From the NCBI GenBank assembly GCA_910574835.1, contig CAJTDE010000022.1, forward strand, positions 1 through 64,000: DNA of 64,000 nt. The letters are read 5' to 3'. A program made the translations under genes and the position numbers. The DNA is from Clostridia bacterium. Lineage in GTDB: Bacteria; Bacillota; Clostridia; Lachnospirales; Lachnospiraceae. Position 1 is the first letter of the stretch. Each line of letters starts with the position of its first letter. This document shows, one piece after another, positions 9,096 through 17,231 of the stretch. The notes beneath the pieces are model-generated. The model saw only the letters and a list, made by a program, of their open reading frames with translations. It was not told where the DNA came from and searched no databases.

Positions 9096-9775
9096 CTGCG
9101 GATCACCTCATCTCTGGCAATCTTCCCATCCTCAATAGAAATAATCCGATCCGCCTGCAGCGCCAGGCTTTCATCATGAGTAATCACAAGAAGCGTCTGC
9201 CCATACTTCTGATTGGAAAGCTTCAAAAGCTCCATAATCTCCTGACTATTCTTCGAATCCAGATTCCCGGTCGGCTCATCCGCCAGCACAATCGCCGGCG
9301 CATTCATAAGCGCCCGCCCGATAGACACCCTCTGCTGCTGTCCCCCGGAAAGCTGATTGGGAAGATGCCGTTTCCGTCCCTCCAGCCCCAGCACATGAAG
9401 AAGCTCTAAAAGCCGCTCCTCATTCACCTCCCGCCCGTCCATCAGCACAGGCAGCGTCATATTCTCCTCCACATCCAGCACCGGAATCAAATTATAAAAC
9501 TGATAAATAAGCCCAATCTCCCTGCGCCGGAAAATCGCCAGCTGCTCCTCATTCTGACTATAAATATCCTTCCCATCCAGATACACATGCCCCGAGGTCG
9601 GCCGATCCACCCCTCCCAAAATATGAAGCAGCGTAGACTTCCCCGACCCCGAAGGCCCGATAATAGCCACAAACTCCCCCTGCTGCACCAAAAAAGACAC
9701 ATCATCCAGCGCTTTCACTTCATTTTCACCTTTGCCATACACCTTAGACAAATGCTCCACCTTCAACAATTCCAT
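9092..9775 (-). CDS. ABC transporter ATP-binding protein, LolD/MacB type
   Basis: ATPase partner of the FtsX permease; 227 aa as usual for LolD/BceA-like proteins. Motifs: Walker A GPSGSGKST near 39, Q-loop IYQFYNL, signature LSGGQQQRV near 142, Walker B IVLADEPTGNLDSK, and TLLVITHDE. The wording of the Walker B region is the MacB/LolD consensus, which uses ATP hydrolysis for mechanotransmission rather than substrate import. ATG has AGGAGG upstream, provided at the end of a family-2 hairpin repeat. Confidence 0.92.
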   Translation of the reverse strand: MELLKVEHLSKVYGKGENEVKALDDVSFLVQQGEFVAIIGPSGSGKSTLLHILGGVDRPTSGHVYLDGKDIYSQNEEQLAIFRRREIGLIYQFYNLIPVLDVEENMTLPVLMDGREVNEERLLELLHVLGLEGRKRHLPNQLSGGQQQRVSIGRALMNAPAIVLADEPTGNLDSKNSQEIMELLKLSNQKYGQTLLVITHDESLALQADRIISIEDGKIARDEVIRR

Positions 9776-9785
9776 AATCTTCCTC

Positions 9786-10013
9786 CTATAAAAAGTCGCT
9801 GCGCGACAGCACTAAAGGGTAAAGCTGCTTCGACACACCGGTAATGAGAGAAACTTTTATTCGAAAAAGCACTCATAAAAGTTCCTCTCGTGCGCCTTTG
9901 CAGCTTTACCTGGTTGTAGTCGCTGCTCGACAGCACTAAAGAGTAAAGCTGCTTCGACACACCGGTAATGAGAGAAACTTTTATTCGAAAAAGCACTCAC
10001 AAAAGTTCCTCAA
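9786..10013 (-). repeat. 5'UTR hairpin repeat (family 2), one full and one partial copy
   Basis: In gene sense the full copy contains GGTAAAGCTGC ... GCAGCTTTACC arms, inner arms AACTTTTAT/ATAAAAGTT and a short GTCGCGCAGCGAC hairpin, then TTTTTATAGGAGG leading into the ATPase start at 9775. The second copy (about 9917-10013) keeps only the 3' half. Related copies lie at 32634-32713 and 44325-44495, also immediately upstream of start codons. Confidence 0.8.
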
Positions 10014-10117
10014 TATCCTAATTTCAATTCCAAAGTATAACCCCCCGCAATGACATTCCGGTGACGCCAAAATAACAAAATTGTCACTTACCACTCAAAC
10101 TTGCAGCAACAAACAGC

Positions 10118-10308
10118 AAAATAAGCCGGCAGACATTTCCGATATCCGGTGTCCGGCTATTCGCGCACACGCTGTCTGATAGGAACAGACATTGCCCTCA
10201 AAACCTCACCATCCGAAAAAAACATCCCGGGTAATGTCTGTTCATAGCAGACGGCGTGTACGCGAATCGTCCGAACACAGGATATGGAAATGTCTGCCGG
10301 CTTATTTT
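10118..10308 (-). repeat. 3'-end long hairpin repeat (family 3)
   Basis: An imperfect palindrome of about 190 bp: AAAATAAGCCGGCAGACATT at one end pairs with AATGTCTGCCGGCTTATTTT at the other, and inner arms include GATATCCGGTGTCCGG / CCGAACACAGGATAT and CAGACATTG/TAATGTCTG. It lies 18 bp behind the stop codon of the PilZ gene. Copies at 30870-31016 and 53601-53785 also follow stop codons. Confidence 0.75.
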
Positions 10309-10325
10309 GCGTCCGTCCGTCCCCT

Positions 10326-10868
10326 CTACCCCCTTAACTCCCACCGCAGCCTAGTAACACTCTCCAGCAGCCTCCCCTGCTCCTCACGATCCAATTCAAT
10401 AAACTGGCACCCATAAACAAACCCCGAAACCCCATGCTCCTCAATCCGCACCACCTTGCAAAACAGCTTCCACTCCTCTTCCTTCGCAAGCAGCTTCACC
10501 TTCAGCAAAATCTTATCCCCCGTACAGCACTGACATTTCGTCCCAATAGCCGCTCCGCCCGCACTGATATTACGCACCCTCGCCGGCACCTCCCCCGCTC
10601 CGAACCGTTCCATATGAAGAATCTGCGCCTTCAGATTTGTCTCCACACGAAAAAAAGCTCTGTCATTCTCAACCCTGACAAGCTTCAAATCCTCCCGGCG
10701 CCAGAAAAATTCATGCTGCGAAGCAATCTCCCCCTCAATCGGTCCAACCCTCGCCTGCCTGCTGCCATAACCGCCTCTCTCGCCTATGGGAACAACCGTC
10801 TGATTTCTTCCCGGCCCCCGATCCGCTTCCCGTCCATCCGTCCTTTCCAATATATCGCGAAACCCCAT
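10326..10868 (-). CDS. PilZ domain protein, probable c-di-GMP effector
   Basis: A 180-residue protein whose C-terminal two thirds form a PilZ domain. The two c-di-GMP binding signatures are present: RxxxR as RAFFR near residue 85 and the N/DxSxxG motif as NISAGG near 118. An N-terminal segment of about 60 residues resembles no domain I can name. I start at 10868 because AAGGAG precedes that ATG; the longer version would need a TTG inside the Shine-Dalgarno region. PilZ proteins transmit c-di-GMP levels to motility, exopolysaccharide or transcription targets; the partner here is not evident. Confidence 0.8.
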   Translation of the reverse strand: MGFRDILERTDGREADRGPGRNQTVVPIGERGGYGSRQARVGPIEGEIASQHEFFWRREDLKLVRVENDRAFFRVETNLKAQILHMERFGAGEVPARVRNISAGGAAIGTKCQCCTGDKILLKVKLLAKEEEWKLFCKVVRIEEHGVSGFVYGCQFIELDREEQGRLLESVTRLRWELRG

Positions 10869-10935
10869 TCCTCTCTCCTTCAATCCCAAAGTATTATTTC
10901 ATTCATACCAAAGCAAATCATACCAATTATCTTAC

Positions 10936-11949
10936 TTACACCACGCCTTTATAAAACCGCATCGTAAACCGCGCGCCTCCCTCTGCCCGGTTTTCCGCCT
11001 TTAAGGTCCCGTTCTGAGCACAGACAATCATTCTCGAAAGCGCCAGCCCAATGCCCACACTGGAATCGGAGGCATTTTTCCCCTTATAAAACCGCTCAAA
11101 CAGATGAGGCAAATCCTCCGGATCAATGCCGGAACCATTGTCCTCTATCTGAAATTCCGTGTAAAGATAATTTTCCGACACACAAATCCACAGGGTTCCC
11201 CCCTGGCCCGTATGCTCCATACAGTTTTTCAGAATATTTCCCAAAGCCTCCACGGTCCAGGCCGCGTCTCCCGTAAATCCTGCCCTGTCCTCCATCTCCC
11301 TGACAACCGCCTGCTCCCGCAGCTCCATAGGGATACTAAGAGGCTTAAGGGCTTTCTCCACCAAAGCTTCGGCGTCCACTCTCTCCTTTGCAAATACGGC
11401 AGTTCCCGCGTCAATCTTCGAAATCTTTAAAAGGGCGTTCACCAGCCAGTCCACCCTTCCTAAGAGCTGTGCGCCCTCATAGGCCAGCCGGCGCTTCTCC
11501 CGCTCATCCTCCGCCTCCTGAAGCCGTGTCAGTAAAAGATGCAAAGAGGTGAGAGGCGTGCGAAGCTGATGGGAAATATCCGCCAGGGAATCGCTGAGAT
11601 AACGCTTCTCCTTAAGCAGATTATCCGACTGCTCTGTCAAACGCCAAAGAAGCTTCTCCACCTCGTTAGCCAGGATAGCCAGCTCGCCCTCCTGGTAGCT
11701 TGTGAAGTTCAGATTGCGCTCTCCGTGGAGCATCCTGTCTGCGTCTGCGGCCAGATTTTTCAGATGGCTGTAACGCATTTTTGTAAAAATAAGCCAGAGC
11801 AGACACATAGCCAGACAGCACCAAAAAGCGTATGCTATACCGGCTCGGTTGTCCGGAAAAAGGTAAAAGCCTATGCCTCCTGTAAAAATCAGCAGCAGTA
11901 AGGAAATTATTATCTGCTTTCGAATTTCCTGATTTCGAAAAAAGCTCAT
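10936..11949 (-). CDS. Two-component sensor histidine kinase
   Basis: Membrane kinase with two helices near residues 14-32 and 40-58 and almost no extracellular loop, as in intramembrane-sensing kinases. A linker with HAMP-like features leads to the HisKA box ADISHQLRTPLTSL (phospho-acceptor His near 130), N box NILKNCMEHT near 238, DNGSGIDPED and GIGLALSRMI. 337 aa is complete. It follows the response-regulator gene by about 60 nt, so both are one operon. The short sensor part and the nearby two-domain FtsX transporter suggest a transporter-coupled antimicrobial-peptide or envelope-stress system; the physical link is inferred from location only. Confidence 0.92.
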   Translation of the reverse strand: MSFFRNQEIRKQIIISLLLLIFTGGIGFYLFPDNRAGIAYAFWCCLAMCLLWLIFTKMRYSHLKNLAADADRMLHGERNLNFTSYQEGELAILANEVEKLLWRLTEQSDNLLKEKRYLSDSLADISHQLRTPLTSLHLLLTRLQEAEDEREKRRLAYEGAQLLGRVDWLVNALLKISKIDAGTAVFAKERVDAEALVEKALKPLSIPMELREQAVVREMEDRAGFTGDAAWTVEALGNILKNCMEHTGQGGTLWICVSENYLYTEFQIEDNGSGIDPEDLPHLFERFYKGKNASDSSVGIGLALSRMIVCAQNGTLKAENRAEGGARFTMRFYKGVV

Positions 11950-12011
11950 TATGAATCCCCCCTATTTTTCCCTACGGGTATCCCGTTAAGACATACTCTA
12001 CAGTCCCCCTA

Positions 12012-12713
12012 TCAATTCATACCCTTTCGAAGCGGGCGGACTTCATCCGCTAAAGTATATCCCATTCCCCGAACAGTGCGGATGATCTGGGGATTCTGAG
12101 GATCTGTCTCTATTTTTTCCCGAAGACGCTTGATGTAAACGGTGAGGGTATTGTCATTGACAAATTCTCCTGCCGCATCCCAGATTTCTTCCAAAAGCTG
12201 ATTTCTCGTAAGAATCATGCCCTTATGGTTGAGGAAAAAGAGCAGCAGGCGGTATTCCAGGGCGGAAAGAAAGCACTCCTGTCCTCCCTTTGTCACCAAA
12301 GCGCGTACCGTATCCACCCGCAAATCTCCGATCTCCATTATCGCCTGAGTCTTTCCGCAGCGGCGAAGAACGCTGCGTATCCGGGACACAAGCTCTCTGG
12401 GACGGAAGGGCTTGCTGATATAATCCTCCGCTCCCAGCTCCAATCCGGTCACCACACTGTATTCGTCCCCGGAGGCTGTCAGGAAAATCACGGGCAGATC
12501 TCCGCTTCCCTTTACGGCAGAGCAAACCGCAAAGCCGTTGCCGTCCTTTAAGGATACGTCCAGAAGCAGCAGGTCAAAGCTCTCCTGCTCCACAGCCTCC
12601 AGGGCTTCCCTCTGTCCGGAGGCCGTCTTTACCTGAAAGCCCTCGCCTCCCAATACGGCGCTTAAATTTTCCACAATATTTTTGTCGTCCTCTACAAGCA
12701 GTATCTTTGTCAT
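12012..12713 (-). CDS. OmpR/PhoB family response regulator
   Basis: 233-residue DNA-binding regulator, partner of the kinase downstream. The receiver domain shows acidic pocket VEDD, phospho-acceptor Asp in LLLLDVSL near residue 52, the switch Thr in FLTAS and Lys in ISKPF near 101. The C-terminal winged helix (about 130-225) ends with the family motif IIRTVRGMGYTL. ATG preceded by AGAGAGGA. Likely regulates its own neighbourhood, including possibly the ABC transporter. Confidence 0.93.
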   Translation of the reverse strand: MTKILLVEDDKNIVENLSAVLGGEGFQVKTASGQREALEAVEQESFDLLLLDVSLKDGNGFAVCSAVKGSGDLPVIFLTASGDEYSVVTGLELGAEDYISKPFRPRELVSRIRSVLRRCGKTQAIMEIGDLRVDTVRALVTKGGQECFLSALEYRLLLFFLNHKGMILTRNQLLEEIWDAAGEFVNDNTLTVYIKRLREKIETDPQNPQIIRTVRGMGYTLADEVRPLRKGMN

Positions 12714-12728
12714 TGTCTCAAATCCTCT

Positions 12729-13004
12729 CTAAATGCAGCAAACTTCCATTCCTGTCAATCGCTCGTTCCAACTTCTCATAGCTTTTCCCCACCACTCAAA
12801 GTCCTGCCGCACTTTGCAGTGAGGGCATAGGATTCTCTCCAAATTGCTCCCGCAGTCAACAAAAACCGGGGAATCTTGAATGAGGCTCTCTATTTTTTCA
12901 GATTTTATATTTGCTTTCAGAAATTCCAAAACACTTTGCGCCTGCTTCTCTGTAATTTGGTAAGCTGCATCCGCAGGAATAATTTTTACAATATAATCTG
13001 ACAT
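12729..13004 (-). CDS. Short CxxC-containing hypothetical protein, possibly C-terminally truncated
   Basis: A 91-residue soluble protein starting MSDYIVKIIP with AAGGAA upstream. The middle has FVDCGSNLERILCPHC followed by FEWWGKAM, a zinc-finger-like CPHC knuckle. The reading frame stops with EVCCI only 15 nt before the next start codon. Proteins I remember with this CPxC...FxWWGKAM pattern run on for several dozen more residues with further cysteines, so this copy may have lost its C-terminal part; that is memory, not comparison. Function unknown. Confidence 0.6.
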   Translation of the reverse strand: MSDYIVKIIPADAAYQITEKQAQSVLEFLKANIKSEKIESLIQDSPVFVDCGSNLERILCPHCKVRQDFEWWGKAMRSWNERLTGMEVCCI

Positions 13005-13038
13005 TGCGGTTCCTTCTTTCTTCCCGGCAACTGTTGAT

Positions 13039-13410
13039 TTACATCCCAATTATCTTATATCCGGCTCTTCCCAGCCTGCTTAACGCCTTCTCCTCCTGTT
13101 CCTTTTTTACAAAAATGTAATCCGTATTGTATGTGGAAACTGCGAGGATTCCGATTTCTTCCTCCGCTAACAATGCGGAAATTTTAGCAAGAACGCCTAT
13201 TAAAGAAAAATCCAATACGCCTTCTATGCGAAAACCTCTCCATCCGTCCACACGTTCCACTATATTCTCCGGTACATCCTTTGTCTGGCAGATCAGAGAG
13301 TTTTCCTTGTCCGTTTTGCCTGTAAAGCAATATTCCGCATCAAGCCTCACTTGAGAAAAATCAGCAGTTTTACACACCGTAAAATCACCGTGAAGTCTCT
13401 TTATCTCCAT
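13039..13410 (-). CDS. ACT domain protein
   Basis: 123-residue cytoplasmic protein. The second half forms an ACT fold recognisable from RIEGVLDFSLIGVLAKIS followed by LLAEEEIGILAVSTYNTDYIFVKKE, the pattern of CASTOR/ACT_7-type amino-acid sensors. These small stand-alone ACT proteins bind amino acids and regulate unknown partners. AAGGAG precedes the ATG. It is the first gene of a run with the CxxC protein and the two-component pair. Confidence 0.8.
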   Translation of the reverse strand: MEIKRLHGDFTVCKTADFSQVRLDAEYCFTGKTDKENSLICQTKDVPENIVERVDGWRGFRIEGVLDFSLIGVLAKISALLAEEEIGILAVSTYNTDYIFVKKEQEEKALSRLGRAGYKIIGM

Positions 13411-13670
13411 GACTGTTTATCTCCTTAACGCCCGTATTGTCCCTATTCCTCACTCCATGAAACGGAGATGAGCAAAGACAAATGAAAGAGCGCAATGATA
13501 AAACTCCATATTCTTTTCCGCAAATCTCCACATCATTTTCATATTGAAAATCAATTCTATCTGTTCTTATAACCTTTTTCATACCAGGCAGCATCCCGGA
13601 AGTATATCTGCCTAAAATTTATTCTATTGAGAAACAACTTCCACGTCAAGAATATTTTTCAATATGATTC
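13411..13670. other. Intergenic stretch, nothing recognised
   Basis: A 69-codon ORF on the minus strand (13385-13594) overlaps the start of the ACT gene in another frame and has no ribosome binding site, so I do not call it. The remainder is AT-rich spacer between divergent transcription units. Confidence 0.5.
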
Positions 13671-13699
13671 TTGCAAATCACACTCCCTTGTGTTATGAT
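13671..13699 (+). promoter_or_regulatory. Promoter of the rtcB-prfH leader
   Basis: -35 TTGCAA (13671-13676) and -10 TATGAT (13694-13699) with a 17-bp spacer. Transcription would begin near 13706, about 500 nt before the rtcB start codon. Confidence 0.6.
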
Positions 13700-13869
13700 C
13701 TATCCGTCGCTAAGAAATCAGGATTTAAAACATCCTATATGTTTGGATAGCATATGCAAATAAAAACATCCCACGGGCAAGGTGAATTTGTCTAAAAGGC
13801 AAAAAAGCACCCTGGGGCATATATCTATATAAAAGAAGCATATGCGAACAAATGAAAGGAGGGCTTACT

Positions 13870-13950
13870 ATGCAGAAGTATTATAAAGCAGACAGCAACA
13901 TATTGAAACTGACAATCAAAGGTACAATGGCCCTCATGATATACGGATAA
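13870..13950 (+). CDS. 26-residue putative leader peptide
   Basis: ATG at 13870 preceded by AAAGGAGGG with 8 nt spacing, one of the strongest ribosome binding sites in the region. The peptide is basic at its start (MQKYYKAD) and hydrophobic at its end (MALMIYG). It sits between the candidate antiterminator and the terminator, a position typical for a regulatory leader peptide of the rtcB-prfH operon. It could also be a short-lived small membrane peptide; there is no comparison to support either. Confidence 0.55.
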   Translation: MQKYYKADSNILKLTIKGTMALMIYG

Positions 13951-14019
13951 CTCTGTTCTGCCGGGTGAAGTCTGCCCTCGCACCATAACATTGCTATCTG
14001 CGCTCATCATTCGTATGCC

Positions 14020-14041
14020 GCACCTTTGAGGTGCTTTTTTT
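14020..14041 (+). terminator. Intrinsic terminator in the rtcB leader
   Basis: GCACCT-TTG-AGGTGC followed by seven T residues, 170 bp upstream of the rtcB ATG. Read-through would be needed to express rtcB from the promoter at 13671. Confidence 0.85.
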
Positions 14042-14209
14042 GTACCCATTTTTCCCTTATATTGACTTGTGTACGTCTGACAAACCTTCAAACCGTACAT
14101 CAAAGGCACTCGCCTTATTCAATGTAAGCAAGGATTTTCCGAAAATAAATTATAAAAATCAACTGATTTTTCCAACCATTTTACAACCAACAAGGAGAGA
14201 AATAATTAT

Positions 14210-15319
14210 ATGAAAATAGTAAACGGCATTTATGCCAATGCAGCAATATTTACAGATGATGTGGAAAGCTACGCGGAGGCCCAAGTGAAGCTAATCTGCG
14301 ATCAGGAAGCAGCCAAAGGCAGCGCCATCTGCCTGATGCCCGATATCCATCCGGGGAAGGCAGGCCCTATCGGGCTTTCCATGACTGTAACGGAGCAGGT
14401 CATCCCACAGCTATTAGGCGTGGACATCGGCTGCGGAATGACTTGTGTAAAACTAAATAAGCAAAAGGCGGAATTTCAAAAGCTGGACGCCGTGATTCGT
14501 CAGCAGATACCGGCCGGATTTGCTATCCGAAAAGACATCCATCCTATGGCCCTGGAATTTCCCTATGAAGCGCTCCGCTGCTTCCGGCACATCCGGGAGG
14601 ACAAAGCCCTGCAAAGCCTTGGCACCCTGGGCGGAGGAAATCATTTTATTGAGCTGGACAAAGGACCTGACGAATCCCTTTATCTCATCATCCATACCGG
14701 CAGCCGGCATCTGGGCCAGGAAATGGCGGAGTACTATACAAAGCTGGCTTCAAAAAAGCTCAAAAAGCAAGGGAAGAATGTTCCCTATTTTCTGAGCTAT
14801 CTGGAGGGCGACGATAAGAATGCCTATCTGGAGGATGTGGCTCTGATTCAGCAGTACGCAGAATTAAACAGGGAGATCATCGCCCGGGAAATCTTAAAAG
14901 CCATGAAATGGAAGGCGGCGGACCAATTTTCCGTGGCCCATAATTACCTGGATGCCCTTGGTATTCTGCGCAAAGGCGCGATTTCCGCTAAAGCGGGGGA
15001 ACGGGTGATAATCCCGGTAAATATGAGAGACGGCGTGATTCTCGGTCTTGGAAAGGGCAACGCCGCCTGGAACTTTTCCGCACCCCACGGCTCCGGGCGG
15101 CGGCTTAAACGCACGGATGTAAAGAGCCGTCATACCGTGTCGGAATTTAAAAAGGAAATGAAAGGCATCTACAGCACATGCGTGGGAAGCGATACCTTAG
15201 ATGAGGCTCCCTTTGCCTACCGTGCTATGGAAGATATTTTGAAGCAGATCGGGGACACCGTGGAGGTTACGGAAATTTTAAAGCCGGTTTACAGCTTCAA
15301 AGCAGGAAGCAGAAAATAA
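14210..15319 (+). CDS. rtcB: RtcB-family RNA ligase/repair protein
   Basis: GTP- and Mn2+-dependent 3'-phosphate RNA ligase, 369 aa. Conserved pieces in order: MPDIHPGKAGPIGLS near residue 43, DIGCG with the metal-binding Cys near 78, GTLGGGNHFIEL, the HTGSRHLG metal site near 165, SVAHNYLD, and APHGSGR near 291 with the histidine that is guanylated. This is the shorter RtcB subgroup paired with release-factor homologue PrfH, which follows 100 nt downstream. For such pairs the published role is repair of cleaved 16S rRNA decoding-centre ends together with rescue of the damaged ribosomes. ATG has AAGGAGAGA upstream. Confidence 0.93.
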   Translation: MKIVNGIYANAAIFTDDVESYAEAQVKLICDQEAAKGSAICLMPDIHPGKAGPIGLSMTVTEQVIPQLLGVDIGCGMTCVKLNKQKAEFQKLDAVIRQQIPAGFAIRKDIHPMALEFPYEALRCFRHIREDKALQSLGTLGGGNHFIELDKGPDESLYLIIHTGSRHLGQEMAEYYTKLASKKLKKQGKNVPYFLSYLEGDDKNAYLEDVALIQQYAELNREIIAREILKAMKWKAADQFSVAHNYLDALGILRKGAISAKAGERVIIPVNMRDGVILGLGKGNAAWNFSAPHGSGRRLKRTDVKSRHTVSEFKKEMKGIYSTCVGSDTLDEAPFAYRAMEDILKQIGDTVEVTEILKPVYSFKAGSRK

Positions 15320-15322
15320 AAT

Positions 15323-15411
15323 CAGCAATATCCTGACAATACCGGAAGGATTTATGAACACTTCTGCTAAAGGTATTGAAGGGATATTGCGGTACAGACT
15401 ACTGGAATGGA
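15323..15411 (+). repeat. 5'UTR hairpin repeat (family 1, short form) before prfH
   Basis: CAGCAATATCC ... GGATATTGCGG outer arms and CAATACC/GGTATTG inner arms flank GGATTTATG; the element ends in ACTGGAATGGAG, the Shine-Dalgarno of prfH. This is the only plus-strand copy, and it again reads in the sense of the gene it precedes. Confidence 0.7.
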
Positions 15412-15421
15412 GAAATAAAAT

Positions 15422-16021
15422 ATGATCATACAAATCAGCGCAGGCCAAGGACCCTGCGAATGTCAGCTTGCGGTTGCAAAGCTGTACGAAGCACTGAAAC
15501 GAGAATACAAAGATCTCACACTGCTGTCAAGCACCAAGGGCGCCAAAAAAGACTGTTTTGATTCCCTCCGCTTCCGGACCGATCAAAATCTGAGCCATCT
15601 GGAGGGCACGGTGCTGTGGATCTGCAAAAGCCCCTTCCGAAAGAATCACAAACGGAAAAACTGGTATGTAGACGTAAGCATCCTCCCGGAGCAGACGGAA
15701 ATTGCAAAGGATGAGCAATACCGCATAGAAAAATTCCACTGCGGAGGAAAAGGCGGCCAGAATGTAAATAAGGTTGAAACAGGCGTACGCATCATTCACC
15801 TCCCTACCGGCCTTACGGCAGAATCTACCGAGGAACGCAGCCAATTTCAAAACAAACAGCGCGCTTTTGCAAAACTGGCAGATAAATTAAACCGGCTGGA
15901 GCAGGAACAGCAGGCCCGGCAGACCAACACCGCATGGCGGGAACATAACCGCATCATCCGCGGCAATCCGGTGCGTATCTATGAAGGAGAGCATTTCATA
16001 CGTAAACAAAAAGCTCCCTAG
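15422..16021 (+). CDS. prfH: Peptide chain release factor H homologue
   Basis: 199-residue class-I release-factor-like protein that keeps the catalytic GGQ loop (CGGKGGQNVNKVETGVR near residue 110) but lacks the domain that reads stop codons. The N-terminal 95 residues are PrfH-specific (MIIQISAGQGPCECQ). After the GGQ, the basic QFQNKQRAFAKL helix is present, as in PrfB/ArfB. In PrfH-RtcB pairs the factor releases peptides from ribosomes nicked in the decoding centre before RtcB reseals the rRNA. ATG preceded by GGAATGGAG from the hairpin element. Confidence 0.92.
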   Translation: MIIQISAGQGPCECQLAVAKLYEALKREYKDLTLLSSTKGAKKDCFDSLRFRTDQNLSHLEGTVLWICKSPFRKNHKRKNWYVDVSILPEQTEIAKDEQYRIEKFHCGGKGGQNVNKVETGVRIIHLPTGLTAESTEERSQFQNKQRAFAKLADKLNRLEQEQQARQTNTAWREHNRIIRGNPVRIYEGEHFIRKQKAP

Positions 16022-16327
16022 AACGTATTTAAAAAATCATCTGCACCGCACATCTGACAGGAAGCATTTTCAAACGCGATCCGGCAGAAATATTTTTATA
16101 CCATATTTGATTTAGATATCTTTATACTATACCTTTATACTATATTTTTATACTATATTTATATCCTGACATTGACTGTCAAGTTTTTTGCGCTATACTA
16201 AAAATAAAGTACTACAATCATTACCCAAGACGCTTATGCACGAATATTGTATTTCCAAATTACCAAAACGAATTACCTGCCGAAAACGGCATCCGTGTAC
16301 GGACGCTTAGAAAACGAGGGAACACAT
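16022..16327 (+). promoter_or_regulatory. Intergenic region with promoter of the WYL regulator gene
   Basis: A run of four TTTATACTATA-like units lies at about 16094-16163. It is followed by TTGACT (16172-16177), a 16-bp spacer and TATACT (16194-16199). The -35 is embedded in the palindrome TGACATTGACTGTCA, a possible operator for the regulator encoded downstream. No further gene is visible here; an in-frame ATG at 16247 lacks a ribosome binding site. Confidence 0.5.
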
Positions 16328-17218
16328 ATGCAGGAAAGCAGACTATTTCAAATTTTATATCACCTGCTGCAGCACGGCCGGGCGACAGCTCCCCAGCTTG
16401 CCGAAAAGCTTGAAGTGTCCGTGAGAACCATTTACCGCGACATTGATGCCTTGAGCAGCGCAGGCATTCCCGTTTATACGGAAGCAGGTCGAAATGGCGG
16501 TATTTATTTAATGGAGGACTTTGTTCTGGACCGCGCTCTGCTGTCCAGGCAGGAGAAACAGGAAATTCTCTCCGCCCTCCAAAGTCTGGCCGTGGTAGGC
16601 CATGATCCGGGTATCCTTGAAAAACTGTCCGGGCTTTTCCAGGTTTCTTCGGAAAACTGGTTTGAGGTGGACTTCTCCCGGTGGTGGGAACCGAAACGGC
16701 AGAATGATACCTTTACCCTGTTGAAATCAGCAATTCTCCGGTGCAAATGTGTACGAATTTCTTATGCAAACTCCTATGGAGCCTTAAGCCAGCGGACAGT
16801 GCATCCTTTAAAGCTGTCCTACAAGGGCGCGGCCTGGTATCTCAAGGCGTATTGCACCGGAAGGCAGGATTACCGTATCTTTAAGCTGAACCGTATTCTG
16901 GATTTGGAGGTTTTGGAGGAAGACTTTGTGCCCCATGCGTTTCCTGAATCAGAGACAGGGTCGGATGCAGTCTGTACCCAGCTTACATTTCGTTTTCCAA
17001 AGGAGCTGGCATACCGGGTTTATGATGAATTTGACAGGGACTACGTTACCCAGGAAGAAAACGGAGATCTCCTTGTGTCCGCTTATATGCCTGCGGACGC
17101 ATGGCTGGTGAGCTTTCTTTTGTCCTTCGGGAATCAGGTGGATGTGATCGAGCCGGCCTATTTAAAGGAGATTTTGGCGGAGCAGGGGAAATTAATTTAT
17201 GAAAAATTTAAAACCTGA
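16328..17218 (+). CDS. WYL-domain transcriptional regulator (YafY/DeoR-like)
   Basis: N-terminal winged helix (residues 1-60, with LAEKLEVSVRTIYRDIDALS) followed by a WYL ligand-sensing domain (about 140-225, with YKGAAWYLKAYCTGRQDYRIFKL in the core) and the WCX C-terminal extension ending in LSFGNQVDVIEP. 296 aa. I start at 16328 where GAGGGA precedes the ATG. A palindrome directly at the stop codon (CTGACAT/ATGTCAG) and a related one in the promoter may be operator sites. It could regulate the ClbS-like gene downstream. Confidence 0.88.
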   Translation: MQESRLFQILYHLLQHGRATAPQLAEKLEVSVRTIYRDIDALSSAGIPVYTEAGRNGGIYLMEDFVLDRALLSRQEKQEILSALQSLAVVGHDPGILEKLSGLFQVSSENWFEVDFSRWWEPKRQNDTFTLLKSAILRCKCVRISYANSYGALSQRTVHPLKLSYKGAAWYLKAYCTGRQDYRIFKLNRILDLEVLEEDFVPHAFPESETGSDAVCTQLTFRFPKELAYRVYDEFDRDYVTQEENGDLLVSAYMPADAWLVSFLLSFGNQVDVIEPAYLKEILAEQGKLIYEKFKT

Positions 17219-17231
17219 CATCAGATGTCAG
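17215..17231. promoter_or_regulatory. Palindrome at the end of the WYL regulator gene
   Basis: CTGACAT-CAG-ATGTCAG overlaps the TGA stop codon. It resembles the TGACA/TGTCA palindrome over the regulator's own -35 box, so it may be a second operator, here in front of the ClbS-like gene. A weak terminator hairpin is the alternative. Confidence 0.35.

Larger units (their letters stand above)
13706..14041 (+). promoter_or_regulatory. Structured leader of rtcB-prfH with candidate attenuator
   Basis: The 5' part can fold (CTATCC ... GGATAG around an inner GGAT/ATCC hairpin). At 13801-13811 the sequence AAAAAAGCACC is exactly complementary to GGTGCTTTTTT, the 3' arm plus U-tract of the terminator at 14020-14041, and duplicates the terminator's own 5' arm. 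This sets up two mutually exclusive structures, with a short translated ORF between them. I recognise no known riboswitch class. Confidence 0.55.

Noticed and set aside
7719-9179. 486-codon plus-strand ORF
   Set aside because: Antisense shadow of the FtsX permease gene, made possible by its codon bias.
9763-9996. 77-codon minus-strand ORF in the leader before the LolD-type gene (and the similar 44323-44577)
   Set aside because: These are translations of family-2 hairpin repeats, which are structured non-coding sequence.
13385-13594. 69-codon minus-strand ORF upstream of the ACT gene
   Set aside because: Overlaps the ACT gene start out of frame and has no ribosome binding site.
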